The notes under the pieces are model-generated. The model was not told the DNA's origin. It did no database searches and saw only the letters and a program-made list of their open reading frames with translations. Shown here piece by piece: positions 53,371 through 63,882 of a stretch of 64,000 bases of DNA. This stretch comes from Mesostigma viride (Eukaryota; Streptophyta; Mesostigmatophyceae; Mesostigmatales; Mesostigmataceae). Location: NCBI GenBank assembly GCA_009746045.1, contig RPFO01000165.1, positions 866,001 through 930,000 of the forward strand, in the 5' to 3' direction. The position numbers were made by a program, and so were the translations under genes. Positions within the stretch are counted from its first letter, which is position 1. The number at the start of each line of letters is the position of its first letter.

Positions 53371-54069
53371 TGTCAAGAAAATGGCCAAAAACTTCTCCTA
53401 GCTTGCACAATAAATGCTGGCTATCGGAGGAAAGTTCCGGTACTTGAAGACCTTTGACTTATGGAGAAAAATGAGGCGAATTCATTGGTAATATTCGTTT
53501 TATCATTCATCCAACATAGTCTAGGCTGCGGCCATGGGGCGGCCAGCTGCCATAGCTTGGCATGTCAAGGCTTACAGGACAAATTGCCAGAGCAACATTA
53601 TGTGGAAAAGCACACCGTCCCTATAGCCGTCGATTTAGTAAAAATCTACGGCACAGTTAGGGTGCAGGCCAGCCGCCACACAAAACGTGGGTGGCTTGCA
53701 TCAACACACATGATGCGTTGGGTCACTAGTATGCAAGTACAAGGACATTGCGCCTCCAGGGCAGCACTAAGTGAGAAGAGGGGTCGGCGCGAAGCGCGGA
53801 TCCAGGCAAATTTGTACGACGGCTACAGTACCGGCAGGACAGTGCTCGGTACGTTACGGATGATAGCAAACAGTGCTGGAAAATATATTGAGTGCCGATT
53901 TATACTACATCGGACTTTGACCAAGTGGACTGAAAATATAGGTACGTCTGAAAAAGATTCCGTCACACTAGTACAGATTCATTCACGCGTAAACGTCTCG
54001 GCCAGCTATTGTAAAGCGGCCGTAACTGGTCAGCGTAAGAAAGCCATCGGACAGAATATAATTCTAACA
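53371..54069 (-). repeat. H 3' LTR
   Basis: 699 bp, TG...CA; the purine tract CCAAGGGGGTG in element sense (54070-54080) adjoins it. Confidence 0.93.
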
Positions 54070-54252
54070 CACCCCCTTGGTCGATGGCTGAAGCTGACGG
54101 GCAAAAATAAAACAAACACACCCCCTTGCCCACAGAGAAGACACGGCCAGTCTATAACTAGGGGGTACAGGACACCCCGGGGCCCATGAGACCATCACAG
54201 GTCAGACTTGCCAGATTAACTCAAGCAGGACAGAGGAGATATAGAAAAAACT

Positions 54253-55158
54253 TTACAGCTGGGTAGCTAAGTCATCAGTGACCGCGGCCATGGTGTTGAA
54301 ACAGAAACCAGGTGGAACTTCTCCAGCCTCCTGAGTGAGGTGGGCCTTGTCCTGGTTGTCACGCGGCCGCATGTTCGGATACTTGCGGTAACAGGTCTCC
54401 TGGAGATGCCCAGGCCGACGGCAGAAGGTGCACCGCTTCTTACTACCCCCGGAGGAGGTGGAGTACGCGGCGCCCTCGGTGTGGGTAGCAGGGTCCACGG
54501 GCTTGTTGGTAGGTTTGGCAGGATCCCGGGGCGCCAGCAGGTCGTCAATCTCAAATACTAGGTCACGGATCTGTTGGAGGGACATGCCAGGTGTGCGGCG
54601 GGCAGCCATGGCCGCGCGGTGCGCGGTCGACAGCCCAGCCAGCAGGCAGTCCTTCCACTCGTCCCAGGTAACCATAACGCCTGCGTCCTCTAGGTCCTGT
54701 TTCATCATCATACCACGGGACCAGTACTTCGGCGCAGTCTCATTCTGCATGATGGCAATCCGGTACAGTTGACGCTTCTTTTCCAGTTTATACGACTCGG
54801 TCAAATACGGCTGGCGAATGGTAGACTTTAGATGCTTATAGACGGCGCTTACAGTGGGGGGGTCAACAGTGCGGGCCTCGCGGATGGCCTGTCCCTTAAG
54901 AATAGCCAGCAAGGTGGAACGCAGAAGCTTGTCAGCCGCCTTGACGTGCTCCAGGGACATATCAGCACTACCATCTAACACCCCCAGCACCCCTTGGGCA
55001 TCACAGGACGCCTCCAGTATTGCCTCAAGCTCGACCCAACCCGCGAAGTCGTTGCATGGATCAAAACGTGTCACGTTCCGGAGTGATGGCTGTACGGCTC
55101 TGGCACCCACCACCATAGGATGCTCGCCAGGGTCGCGAGACGCAGCTGCCCGCGACAT
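54253..55158 (-). CDS. gag: H Gag, copia type, CCHC knuckle
   Basis: 301 residues, ATG 55156-55158. A UBN2-like copia capsid region (F-D-P-C-N-D-F-A-G-W near residue 32; Y-K-H-L; L-x-x-A-G-V; L-L-A-G-L) is followed by C-T-F-C-R-R-P-G-H-L-Q-E-T-C near residue 245. The frame is fully open in a recent insertion, consistent with selection on Gag alone. It is not obviously related to the gag of Copia-C, D or E, so the helper is a different copia lineage. Confidence 0.85.
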   Translation of the reverse strand: MSRAAASRDPGEHPMVVGARAVQPSLRNVTRFDPCNDFAGWVELEAILEASCDAQGVLGVLDGSADMSLEHVKAADKLLRSTLLAILKGQAIREARTVDPPTVSAVYKHLKSTIRQPYLTESYKLEKKRQLYRIAIMQNETAPKYWSRGMMMKQDLEDAGVMVTWDEWKDCLLAGLSTAHRAAMAARRTPGMSLQQIRDLVFEIDDLLAPRDPAKPTNKPVDPATHTEGAAYSTSSGGSKKRCTFCRRPGHLQETCYRKYPNMRPRDNQDKAHLTQEAGEVPPGFCFNTMAAVTDDLATQL

Positions 55159-55413
55159 GGTTCAGCTCTCCACAAAGTAGTCACCACACCAGTACAGTGT
55201 AATTGCAGCAGAAAGGATAGCTCCAGAAGAAAAAAAAAAAGAAGGTGGGACGCAGCAGACGCGTCTACAACTCAAATTAAGGCCAGTGACAGGGCAGGCC
55301 AGGCACCAGGTCACACTGGGAATGATAATAGTTGAGTGCCGCACAGTCGCAACGCGTCAAACAGGAGCGCTCAGTAGGGGTGCTCACAAGAAACCAACAA
55401 AAGGTCTCGTTGC

Positions 55414-55647
55414 TCAGTCGATATCTGCTCCCTCACTTTGGAGGTATTGGAGGTACGACCCAATCAGGGTATTCAGGATCACAAAGTCCAAGGGACACTC
55501 CCCCTGTGGTGAATCGTATGTATCCCTAATAATCTCAATAACCCAGCGTCTTGCCTGTACCGGATTGATAGCCACAATGGCTCTCTTGCCTTGGAATTCA
55601 AAAGTTACTTGCACCAAGTCTATGCTGGGGTGATCAAGCCCAGACAT
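55414..55647 (-). CDS. H small ORF upstream of gag, unknown
   Basis: 77 residues, ATG to TGA, with an alternating hydrophobic pattern (V-T-F-E-F, A-I-V-A-I, V-I-E-I-I) and an acidic end. No family recognised. It is in the same place as the ORF1 proteins of the other LTR elements here. Confidence 0.45.
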   Translation of the reverse strand: MSGLDHPSIDLVQVTFEFQGKRAIVAINPVQARRWVIEIIRDTYDSPQGECPLDFVILNTLIGSYLQYLQSEGADID

Positions 55648-55760
55648 GCCTAGTCATCCAAAATTCCAAAAGAAAGCTGCAGGAAGAGAAATATGGGCCA
55701 GCAAAATCCGCAGAAGGCCGGCTTACGATTTGTTGAGTGGTCAAAAGCGAATCGTAGCTT

Positions 55761-55775
55761 ATGCAGCCGATACCA
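55761..55775 (-). promoter_or_regulatory. H primer binding site
   Basis: TGGTATCGGCTGCAT in element sense directly follows the 5' LTR; its first seven bases equal the start of the classical initiator-Met primer site (TGGTATC). Confidence 0.65.
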
Positions 55776-56470
55776 TGTCAAGAAAATGGCCAAAAACTTC
55801 TCCTAGCTTGCACAATAAATGCTGGCTATCGGAGGAAAGTTCCGGTACTTGAAGACCTTTGACTTATGGAGAAAAATGAGGCGAATTCATTATATTCGTT
55901 TTATCATTCATCCAACATAGTCTAGGCTGCGGCCATGGGGCGGCCAGCTGCCATAGCTTGGCATGTCAAGGCTTACAGGACAAATTGCCAGAGCAACATT
56001 ATGTGGAAAAGCACACCGTCCCTATAGCCGTCGATTTAGTAAAAATCTACGGCACAGTTAGGGTGCAGGCCAGCCGCCACACAAAACGTGGGTGGCTTGC
56101 ATCAACACACATGATGCGTTGGGTCACTAGTATGCAAGTACAAGGACATTGCGCCTCCAGGGCAGCACTAAGTGAGAAGAGGGGTCGGCGCGAAGCGCGG
56201 ATCCAGGCAAATTTGTACGACGGCTACAGTACCGGCAGGACAGTGCTCGGTACGTTACGGATGACAGCAAACAGTGCTGGAAAATATATTGAGTGCCGAT
56301 TTATACTACATCGGACTTTGACCAAGTGGACTGAAAATATAGGTACGTCTGAAAAAGATTCCGTCACACTAGTACAGATTCATTCACGCGTAAACGTCTC
56401 GGCCAGCTATTGTAAAGCGGCCGTAACTGGTCAGCGTAAGAAAGCCATCGGACAGAATATAATTCTAACA
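55776..56470 (-). repeat. H 5' LTR
   Basis: 695 bp, TGTCAAG...TCTAACA; TSD CCTAG follows. Confidence 0.93.
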
Positions 56471-59400
56471 CCTAGCTCCACCAGCATGTCATCAGGCAAC
56501 CTGGCTATGACCATGAGGTCTGGCCTGGAAATGCCTGCCACCCAAGCAACCATGCCCCTCACCACGGGACACAGTGCCTGTGTGATGGTTGGAGGAAGCT
56601 TGCTAACGAGGGTCTCTTGATAATCATTGCCCCCCACCAGCAGCATACGCCATTCTCCCCCCTTCTTCACCAGTGTGGCCTCCATGCCCACAAACAGCAG
56701 AGGCTCATTCTCCACCTGCCATTGCTCCCTACCCAGAGGAAACTTGGACTTAATGATGGAGATCAGCTCCTTAAGCCACGACGTGGGAGCTATCAGATGT
56801 AGGTCATCCCCGTGCAGCGAAGCATACACTGGCAGGCCTTCCCATTGCCCCAGAAACAGACAGGGGTCTACAGGAGAGACCTTCAAGTTGCAATGCTCCT
56901 TCAGGAAACGGTTGAGAGTCTCCCTCCAGATTATTGGACTTGACCTCAGGCCCTCCAGGCCCTTGAGGATTTTAAGGAACTCCGTGTGGATGTCCCTTTT
57001 CCATACAGCAGGCACCCTAACATAGAAAGGCGTCTTGCCCTCCCACTTTTCCTGTGCCACATCTGCATCACCCTCCAGAAATGCCCTCTTGAAGTCTATC
57101 ACCACTGAGCCATAGTCCAAGCCCTTGTTGAGAAGGCCTAGAAAGACACACAGCAGCAGCCTCCAAGTATCATGCAGCATGCCAGGGGTATACAACTCCT
57201 CAGCAGTGCACTCACCAGTACCCTTGAACTCATTCAGCACTGGCCTGACATGTGGTACCTTGACCCCGTCCACCTCCTTCATCTTGATGACAAACTTGAG
57301 CTTGAGTAGACGTCGTGCAGGAGGCAGGTCATTGACAGGTTCCACGCATTTCTTGGAGATCCAGTCCTCCCCAGATTTAATCAAACCCAGTGTGACCTGG
57401 GGACACATAATGGGAGAGGACATGAGCTTCACCAGGCCTTGGTAGTTGATAGGGCTGTGTCCAGCAAGTGAGTGAGGACCAATGCCCAAACTGCTTGGAT
57501 GACTAGCAGCTGGCAATATGAGGTCATCAACCAAGGGCTCCTGCCCCTGGCACACTTGCACACGCTTAACCGACCTGGTTACTGCACGTGATAGGTGAGT
57601 GGTCCTGAAATTAATCAGTGGGACCTGACCAGCCCCTTCCTTAGTCAGGAGAGAGGACGTGATCACTACTCCATCCTGGCATAGGAAATTCTGCCCCAGA
57701 AGAGCAGGTCCTTGATAGCCCTCCAAGACACAAAAAGCAGTGTCCTGTCCAAGGATAGGAATGAATACCTCACCCAGTACCTTCACGTGTACCCCGCCAC
57801 TGAAGTCAGACACAAACTGATAGCTGGGTTCAGACATGCTGTACCCTGCTGCAGCCCTGGTCCCAATGATGGAAACCTGAGAATTAGTGTCTACCTCTAA
57901 GGCAGTGTCCAGCCCCAGATTGCCATGCCACCTGAGCTTGGCTACCTTGGGCTGCTTCTTGGCCCTTTGTAGAGCCCCAATCAATCCAGCCAAACTTGTC
58001 CCCCTGGGCTTGGTTAGTGCCTTGGGCTTGACAGTTGACTCCCCAGCTGTTGACCTTGCAGCCTGTTCAACAAGTACCTCTGCAACCTGGCCAGGGCTGA
58101 CAGATTCCCCTGCAACAGATGTGGTCGTTGCGTCAGTGATGTCACCTGGGACCTGAAAATCCTGCAGATCCTGTGAGCCTTGTGCCTGACTGCCCTCATT
58201 CATCAGGTTAGGCTTGACATATGACCAACTCAGCCGGTGTACATGCTTTGGTTCGTCCTCCATGCTGACCAAGCATGCGTGGCTAGCTTCATCAACCTGG
58301 GTAACCACCCCAGGACTCCAGCTACCACGTTTGCCATAAAGGCTAGGTTCCTTCCAAGCTAGGACCTTCTGACCCACTTGTGGCTCCAGCATCTTCCAAC
58401 CCCGGTCCTTCTCCCTCAGCTTGGCAAAGGTGACATGTGCAGCATGTTTCCAGCCCTCCAGCACATGTGGTGGGCACAGGCCATGATATAGACCCATTGG
58501 GCTGACAGCAACTCCATCATAGTAGAAGTTAACCCTGCTGTTCAGCTGCTGCTCCACGTTCCTCAGCCATGCACTCCTGACAAGTGCAGGTGCAGACAAG
58601 GGTACCCAGTCTTCAGAGATGATCAATTTCTTGACCTCCTGGATTGCCCTCTCGATAGCACCCTGCTGCCCATGAGCCTCCCTAGGTGTAACCAGCAACT
58701 CAGGAAGGGTAGGATCACCCTTGAGATGCTGAAACTGCATGTCCACCTGGATCCTTGTGGTAGGAAACTTGGCTCTTACATTCTGCAGGGCAGCCAGCAA
58801 GTACCTGTTCTTCATAGAAGGTAAATGCTCCAGCACCTTGTATTTCGTGTACCTGTCCACGCACACCAACAGTTGCATGCCCCTGATGTGTTGGATATCA
58901 CACTGCAGATCACCAATGCTCTGAGGTAGAGCTTTGGCATGTGATTTCCTGGGCTTGTTGGAGGACAACTGGCACTTACACCGTGAGGCAGCTTGCTGAC
59001 ACGCCTTAAGAAGGGGTGCCCTGCCCATACGGAAGGCAAAGTTGTTTGACAGAGAAGTGGCATGCCCAAACATGTTGTGGATTCGGGCACCCAACTCCTG
59101 GTACACAGAGGAAGCAGTCCCTGGCACAGTCAGGACTGTGCTGTCAGGTTGTCCAGCATCACCATGCTGACTTCCATCCTGTTCTGACTCAGAGCCTGAG
59201 TCACCCTGCTCATGCCCAACACCTGGACCGCCAGCAGGGACCACATGCATACCACCAGAGGCCTTCACACCCCTCTGTGGTTGTACATTGGTTTCTCTCA
59301 AAATGAGAGGTCCACCCTCGTGCCCAGCACGAGGATGCATGGGGTCAGACATTCTTACAGCTGCACCAGCTGTCAAGGACGTCTTCATAGGAACCTGTAC

Positions 59401-59529
59401 CTCTCCAGGTGACCTGGGGCCACACTGAACCTGGAGATCACCCTCTTGTTGCCCAGATATAAAATCTGCATTGGAGCACCTGGCCTCCCCCTTGGGTGAA
59501 TTAAGGTGTGTAGGGGTTGCCTCAGACAG
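56471..59529 (-). CDS. pol: Copia-E pol, segment 1 (INT, retropepsin-like, RT)
   Basis: Frame is open from the UGA at 59530-59532; first ATG at 59386-59388. Integrase: zinc site I-H-N-M-F-G-H ... C-Q-Q-A-A-S-R-C-K-C, core C-D-I-Q-H-I-R-G, V-D-M-Q-F-Q and Q-Q-G-A-I-E-R, tail Y-G-K-R-G-S-W. Retropepsin-like: V-D-T-N-S-Q-V-S-I near 57885 and L-L-G-Q-N-F-L near 57695. RT: V-I-D-F-K-R-A-F near 57090 and L-H-G-D-D-L-H-L near 56805. It joins 52798-53365 in frame across H. With both segments, 3,627 nt, divisible by three. Confidence 0.91.
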
Positions 59530-59532
59530 TCA
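59530..59532 (-). promoter_or_regulatory. Probable readthrough stop between Copia-E gag and pol (UGA-CUG)
   Basis: GAG-CAG-UGA-CUG-UCU in element sense. The 47 codons from here to the first pol ATG contain no other stop and are in the same frame. Confidence 0.78.
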
Positions 59533-59977
59533 CTGCTCCTTGTTGTCTTCTTGCTGACTGCCCTTTGAAGGCTGGCCTGCCTGGGACTTGTTGTTGTTCT
59601 TCTTCTTGTTGTTGTTATTCTTGTTGCTGCCCTGGCCCTGGGACTTCTTGAAGCTGGGACACTCCTTCTTGATGTGCCCCCACCCCTTGCACAGGTAGCA
59701 TTGTATCTTGGACTTGCCCTGGCCACTGCCCCCATTGTCAGACGCGTTGCCCTGCTTGGGCTGACCACCCACCCGCCTGAACACCGACTTGGAGTGTGAC
59801 CTCCTGTCAGAATCAGGTGAATGATCTCCCTTGCGCTTGTTATGGTTGCCCCTACGCCCTCCTTGGCTTCGGTCAGCCTCAGACGTCTTGGAGCCACCCT
59901 GGGTACGCCCGCCTGCCTGGGTAGCCTTCACTGCTGGCACTCCACCCTCAAACAGCTCCTCTGCCTCGAGAGCTTGT
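59530..59977 (-). CDS. gag: Copia-E gag, segment 2 (CCHC knuckle)
   Basis: Continues segment 1 in frame (K-V-I-I joined to K-Q-A-L-E-A-E-E-L). Basic, Gly/Ser-rich region, knuckle C-Y-L-C-K-G-W-G-H-I-K-K-E-C near 59665-59705, then a K/N/Q-rich tail and TGA. Confidence 0.88.
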
Positions 59978-59981
59978 TTAA

Positions 59982-61680
59982 CCCCTAAATGGTCTGGCTG
60001 CCGATTTTCCGCCTAAAACTGAGTTACAGCCGACACGTCGGCCCCTTCTCGGGGGACCAAATGCCGCGAAAACTATTGAGAATTAGGAAAAGTTTAGCTG
60101 AGAAGATCGAAAGTTTATAATTTTCCTCACAGCATGGTACTAGGGTTTGCATACTTCTGACAAAGTTATAGAGGTGTTCTGGCCGGTCAAAGTACAAGGG
60201 GTCAGGGTACTTTTTCACGTACAACGTGCATTCCGGAAAACGACGACCTGGCCATGGCGGCTTGCGCCCACGCATGGCATTTACGTTTTCGTTCGAATTT
60301 TCTGACCAAACTCAGGAAATTGATTTTATACGTCCTAAAGATGATACAGGACAATTTTTGGTTCGCGGGAATGCCATTTGATAGGTGTCGGCAGCGTTCT
60401 TGCTCGAAAAAACTGCGATCAGGCCGGACGATAGAAACGTTGACAGCAATACCTTTCCGGCGTATTTTAAAGGATATATTGGTTTCTTTGTACTTTTTAT
60501 GGTACATGGTAGTCGTAAACGTGCAAGGGTGGCCAGAAATCGCCGAATCCAGCGACCATGCTGCACAACTTTGGTGTGCCGAAATGCGCCATTTTGCGGC
60601 CACCGCCTGGGCCAAGGTAACGCCATCCATGCCTGGTAAAGCTTAAGCATCGTTTTCCTATCGATGTTTGACGTTTATATATACGTTCTAGCTTGTGTAG
60701 CGCATTCTTTTTGCATTATTCATGCTCTTTCTTGACCCTGGCCTGGCCCCTTTCTAAAACACCCTTCTTAGATGCTTCCCTCAGTCAGTTGACCTGCCAC
60801 AGGGTGATGGTGATAAGTTTTAGAGGCTGTATGGGTTTGAATACCTCCATATATGTTTGTTATACATTTCCCACACACATATTGCATGAGTGTGAGGCAG
60901 TTGGCTGGTCTCTGTGGCATCATCAAGCATGTAACCGGTGAGTAGAAGCTTCCCATTGTCAGCATGTGCCACCAGGTGTGCTGGCCATCACCTGGCAAGC
61001 TATAGCAGCTTAGGCCTAGTTTATCCTTGCTAGGGCAAGCTGAAATAGGCTTAAAATCACTAGTTTGTTGGTGGCTGCCTCCTAGAATGCATGCCTTGCG
61101 TAGGGTATCCGTACCACGTTACCTACGTGCATGGACAAGGTGGCACCTGCACATAGGTGCCATGTAAGGGCAGTGTGATGATGCAGTTATGTTTCCCCAT
61201 CATTGTGGAAGGGAAATGTATTGTGTGGCATGGTTGGGGGCCATATTAGTAGGTATTAGTAGGTAGTATGCCCACTCCTACCCCCTTGGTTGCTTTTTAC
61301 CAACGGTACCCCTATGGGCTGTACTGGGTGTAACTGCTGGTATACCCACCCAAATGATGACCCCAATGGCTCAAACTGTTCAGCAACTAATTGTTCATCA
61401 TCCCTGAAGTGGTAGGTGCCTAGCTCTTACAACATAATTCAAAATGCACATTCTACCAAAAATGAAAACGCTCGTCTTGACCCCCCTGACTTTGACGGCA
61501 GTTATACATGGCCTACCCTGCATATATGTAAGGTTGTGATATACCAACCCGAAGGGCAACTCATGGACATGCTTGGCCCCCAAGGACAGCCATTGGATAT
61601 GGGTGGGTTGGATGGCATCTGGTTTGCAAAATTGTGAAGTTACAGCCGATGCATCGGCAGTATTTCTGCCCATTTAGGGG
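59982..61680. mobile_element. Nonautonomous piggyBac-like element, TTAA duplication, in Copia-E gag
   Basis: 1,699 bp flanked by TTAA (59978-59981; 61681-61684). Terminal inverted repeat CCCCTAAATGG, then subterminal palindromes (GCCGACACGTCGGC near 60030; GCCGATGCATCGGC near 61645) each preceded by GTTACA. Precise removal restores the gag frame. No transposase ORF was found; the two overlapping frames near 60202-60646 look random. Termini resemble the older element at 1283-4449. Confidence 0.85.
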
Positions 61681-62348
61681 TTAATGATGACCTTGTAGGC
61701 CTTCAGGGTAGAGTGTGGGGCACACATGACTTTTAAGGAGCCACGTGTCGCCTTATCCAGCCCAGAAACCTTGAGCCAGTTGGTTAGGGCTATGTTATCA
61801 GCGACATTAAAGCCGTGAGCCCTGCCCTCCTCAACCATCTTACAATAGTTGAGAAAGTTCTGGATCAGGTCCCCCTTAACCTCCCACCCTTGGTACTTGT
61901 CCTGCCAATGGATGCCGACCTTCTTTCGTTGATCTTCCAGCAGCTCCTTCAGCTCAGCCACGTACAGTGCCCAGGCTTTATTGGCCTTTTTGCACTCCCT
62001 GGTTAGGTCCTTAATCTGGTCAGTACACTTGCCAAAAGTGCTACTTCCTATCCAGATTTGATAGTAATTTGTACCACCGTACAAGCTAGGGAACCCTTCC
62101 AATCCTTCCACAAACTCTTCAGCCTGCTTAGGCTTGGAGTCTGAGGTTACAGGCTGCAGCTGATTGACAATTAAAAGACCCTGTGTGGTAAGATCAAAGC
62201 CATGAATAGCTTGTGCATTATTAATATTGTGAGGAAGGTTGGTAATCTCTCCGGTAAGCCCCACGTCATCTACGTGAGCGGTTCCACTACCAGCACCCCC
62301 ATTATTATTCCCACTGGCTGGACCCTTGCTACGGCGTCCCTCAGCCAT
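61681..62348 (-). CDS. gag: Copia-E gag, segment 1
   Basis: Start ATG 62346-62348 (M-A-E-G-R-R-S-K-G). A Gly/Asn-rich N-terminus leads into a helical capsid-like region (W-A-L-Y-V-A-E-L, W-E-V-K-G-D-L-I-Q-N-F, H-G-F-N-V-A-D-N-I-A-L-T-N-W-L) that lines up with Copia-C (F-L-V-T-D-R-A-L-A-D-Y-F-L) and Copia-D (F-F-V-A-D-R-M-A-M-G-D-F-L). Interrupted at TTAA; continues at 59977. Confidence 0.88.
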
Positions 62349-62526
62349 CCTGCACTACCAGCTATTCAAAGAACACCTTAACAAAGCAGCAGAAAATATG
62401 TACAAAATTTTTTTTTTTTTGTCGCCACTGCCGCCTGCGCCGGTGTCGCTGCCGCCCCCGCGAATTGCCGCTGAAAATTCGACAAAAAAAAATGTCGACG
62501 AGTACTGCAAAAGAAAATTAGGCCGA

Positions 62527-63236
62527 CTAGTAGTCAAGGCCCCTGAAGTCGCAGTACGTGTATACGAACTCACGATCCTCCATATCCAGCTCCGGACCTG
62601 CACCGGTATGAATTAAAACCGGCGTGCTCCCCGCCGCGTAAGTTGCGACGCGCCGACGCGCGACGAGGCGCAGAGGATGTGTAAAGATCGTCAATAATTC
62701 CCACCCCGCGGGAATCCACTCTCGCACAGAGGCGAGAAATGCCACCAGGTTAATTAAAACCTGGCGCTCGCGACTGCGTACGCCGCGAGTGAGCAGCGAT
62801 AACAGCGCGAGATCCTGAAACAAATTTGTCGACACCGCCGGCGCGCCCCCGTGCGTAGCGATGCCCAGTTTTGCAGGTTTCTCTGGTAACCGGTGAGTGA
62901 AGAGAGGACGTTGTCCAACTCCTCAATGGCAGTCGTGACTTCGGTCACCGACCGCAAACCTCCCCGCACCTGGACCGTAAATGTCGATAAAATGTTTCGA
63001 ATCTGGTCCAGCAGATTGCGGATTGCCGGCACCAGTGCTGGCAAATCGGGGTCCTCGGGGTTATCCCCGAGCAATGCGTGAGCTGCACGCTGCTGACGAT
63101 GAAGCTCGTCGAGCGAGACCGTTACTTCGTCGAGCAATTGCTGCCACGACGGCACCGTCGGTCTTGACGAAGAACCAGCCGGCGGAGCGGCTATTTCCTC
63201 ATCGTCCGGAATCCGAAATTCTTCCGAATTTGGCAT
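62527..63236 (-). CDS. Copia-E ORF1, unknown protein upstream of gag (one frameshift)
   Basis: About 236 codons from ATG 63234-63236 (M-P-N-S-E-E-F). Acidic start, then helical region (W-Q-Q-L-L-D-E-V, L-L-D-Q-I-R-N-I-L, A-I-E-E-L-D-N-V-L), a frameshift in a GC-rich run near 62848, and a hydrophobic-helical C-terminus ending R-G-L-D-Y. Its helical part resembles Copia-D ORF1 in layout (an I-L block followed by an E-E-L or E-Q-E-L block). No known family recognised. 26 bp separate it from the 5' LTR. Confidence 0.6.
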
Positions 63237-63260
63237 CTTTTTGACAGAGCGTGTAATACG

Positions 63261-63877
63261 AGTTGTGAGGGTAAGAATGCCACGAATTCCGCCATGGTTC
63301 TTGCAGGAAGTTGCCTTTATTAATAACAAGGAAACACAGACGTAAGTCACGTCACTTCCAAGACTGCACGCAGCACAGACGACAGGGTCGCAGTGCCAAG
63401 AGAACGTGCACGCAAGAACTAGCGCCCCAGTGTGACCAAGTCACTCATATAGCTTGCTAGGGACGCGTCCAAGTATTCAGCTGCACTGTCACAGCTGAAC
63501 TGTCAATCAATTGATTACACAGACTCTGGCACGCCTTTGGCGCGCAGATCTATCAATTGTCCATACGGCTAGTCCTGTGGACCTATCCGTACACTAGTCA
63601 GCATCAATTGTCTCATAGGTCCTGGCGCGCTACAGTGCGCCTACCTATCAATTGACCATCAAGTCCTGTACAAGTCCTGTCAACGTCCTGCGGACTATCA
63701 AAGTGACACTTGTACATCCTGTGTCCGTACGCGCCCACAGTGGCGCGCCGGGTACTGTCGGCACAGCCTAGGAAACGTCATAACTTTTACGTTCCTTAAC
63801 CAAATGAGGCGTTCAAGGTGCCGTTGGAAAGAGCGTAACAATCTCTATCCATCTAACGTAAATCCTTTACGTTAACT
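63261..63877 (-). repeat. Copia-E 5' LTR
   Basis: 617 bp, appears identical to 51231-51847. The block CGTATTACAC in element sense follows it (63251-63260), the candidate primer binding site. Confidence 0.94.
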
Positions 63878-63882
63878 CATAG

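Larger units (their letters stand above)
53371..56470 (-). mobile_element. H: gag-only nonautonomous LTR element (TR-GAG type) in Copia-E pol
   Basis: 3,100 bp, TSD CCTAG (53366-53370; 56471-56475). LTRs 53371-54069 and 55776-56470 start TGTCAAG and end TCTAACA, differing by a 4-nt indel and about one substitution. The interior of 1.7 kb encodes a 77-residue ORF and a Gag, but no protease, integrase or RT, so it depends on another element's Pol. Inserted within the RNase H linker of Copia-E. Confidence 0.93.
51231..63877 (-). mobile_element. Copia-E: complete copia-like element split by two insertions
   Basis: 12,647 bp, TSD CATAG (51226-51230; 63878-63882). LTRs 51231-51847 and 63261-63877 are both 617 bp and appear identical, so insertion was very recent. 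Native length without H and the TTAA element is about 7.84 kb. Gag (372 codons with stop) and pol (1,209 codons with stop) become continuous when the two insertions are removed. Only ORF1 has a frameshift. Confidence 0.94.

Noticed and set aside
60202-60646. Overlapping plus and minus ORFs inside the TTAA element as a transposase remnant
   Set aside because: No DDE motifs, the two frames mask each other, and neither resembles piggyBac transposase.
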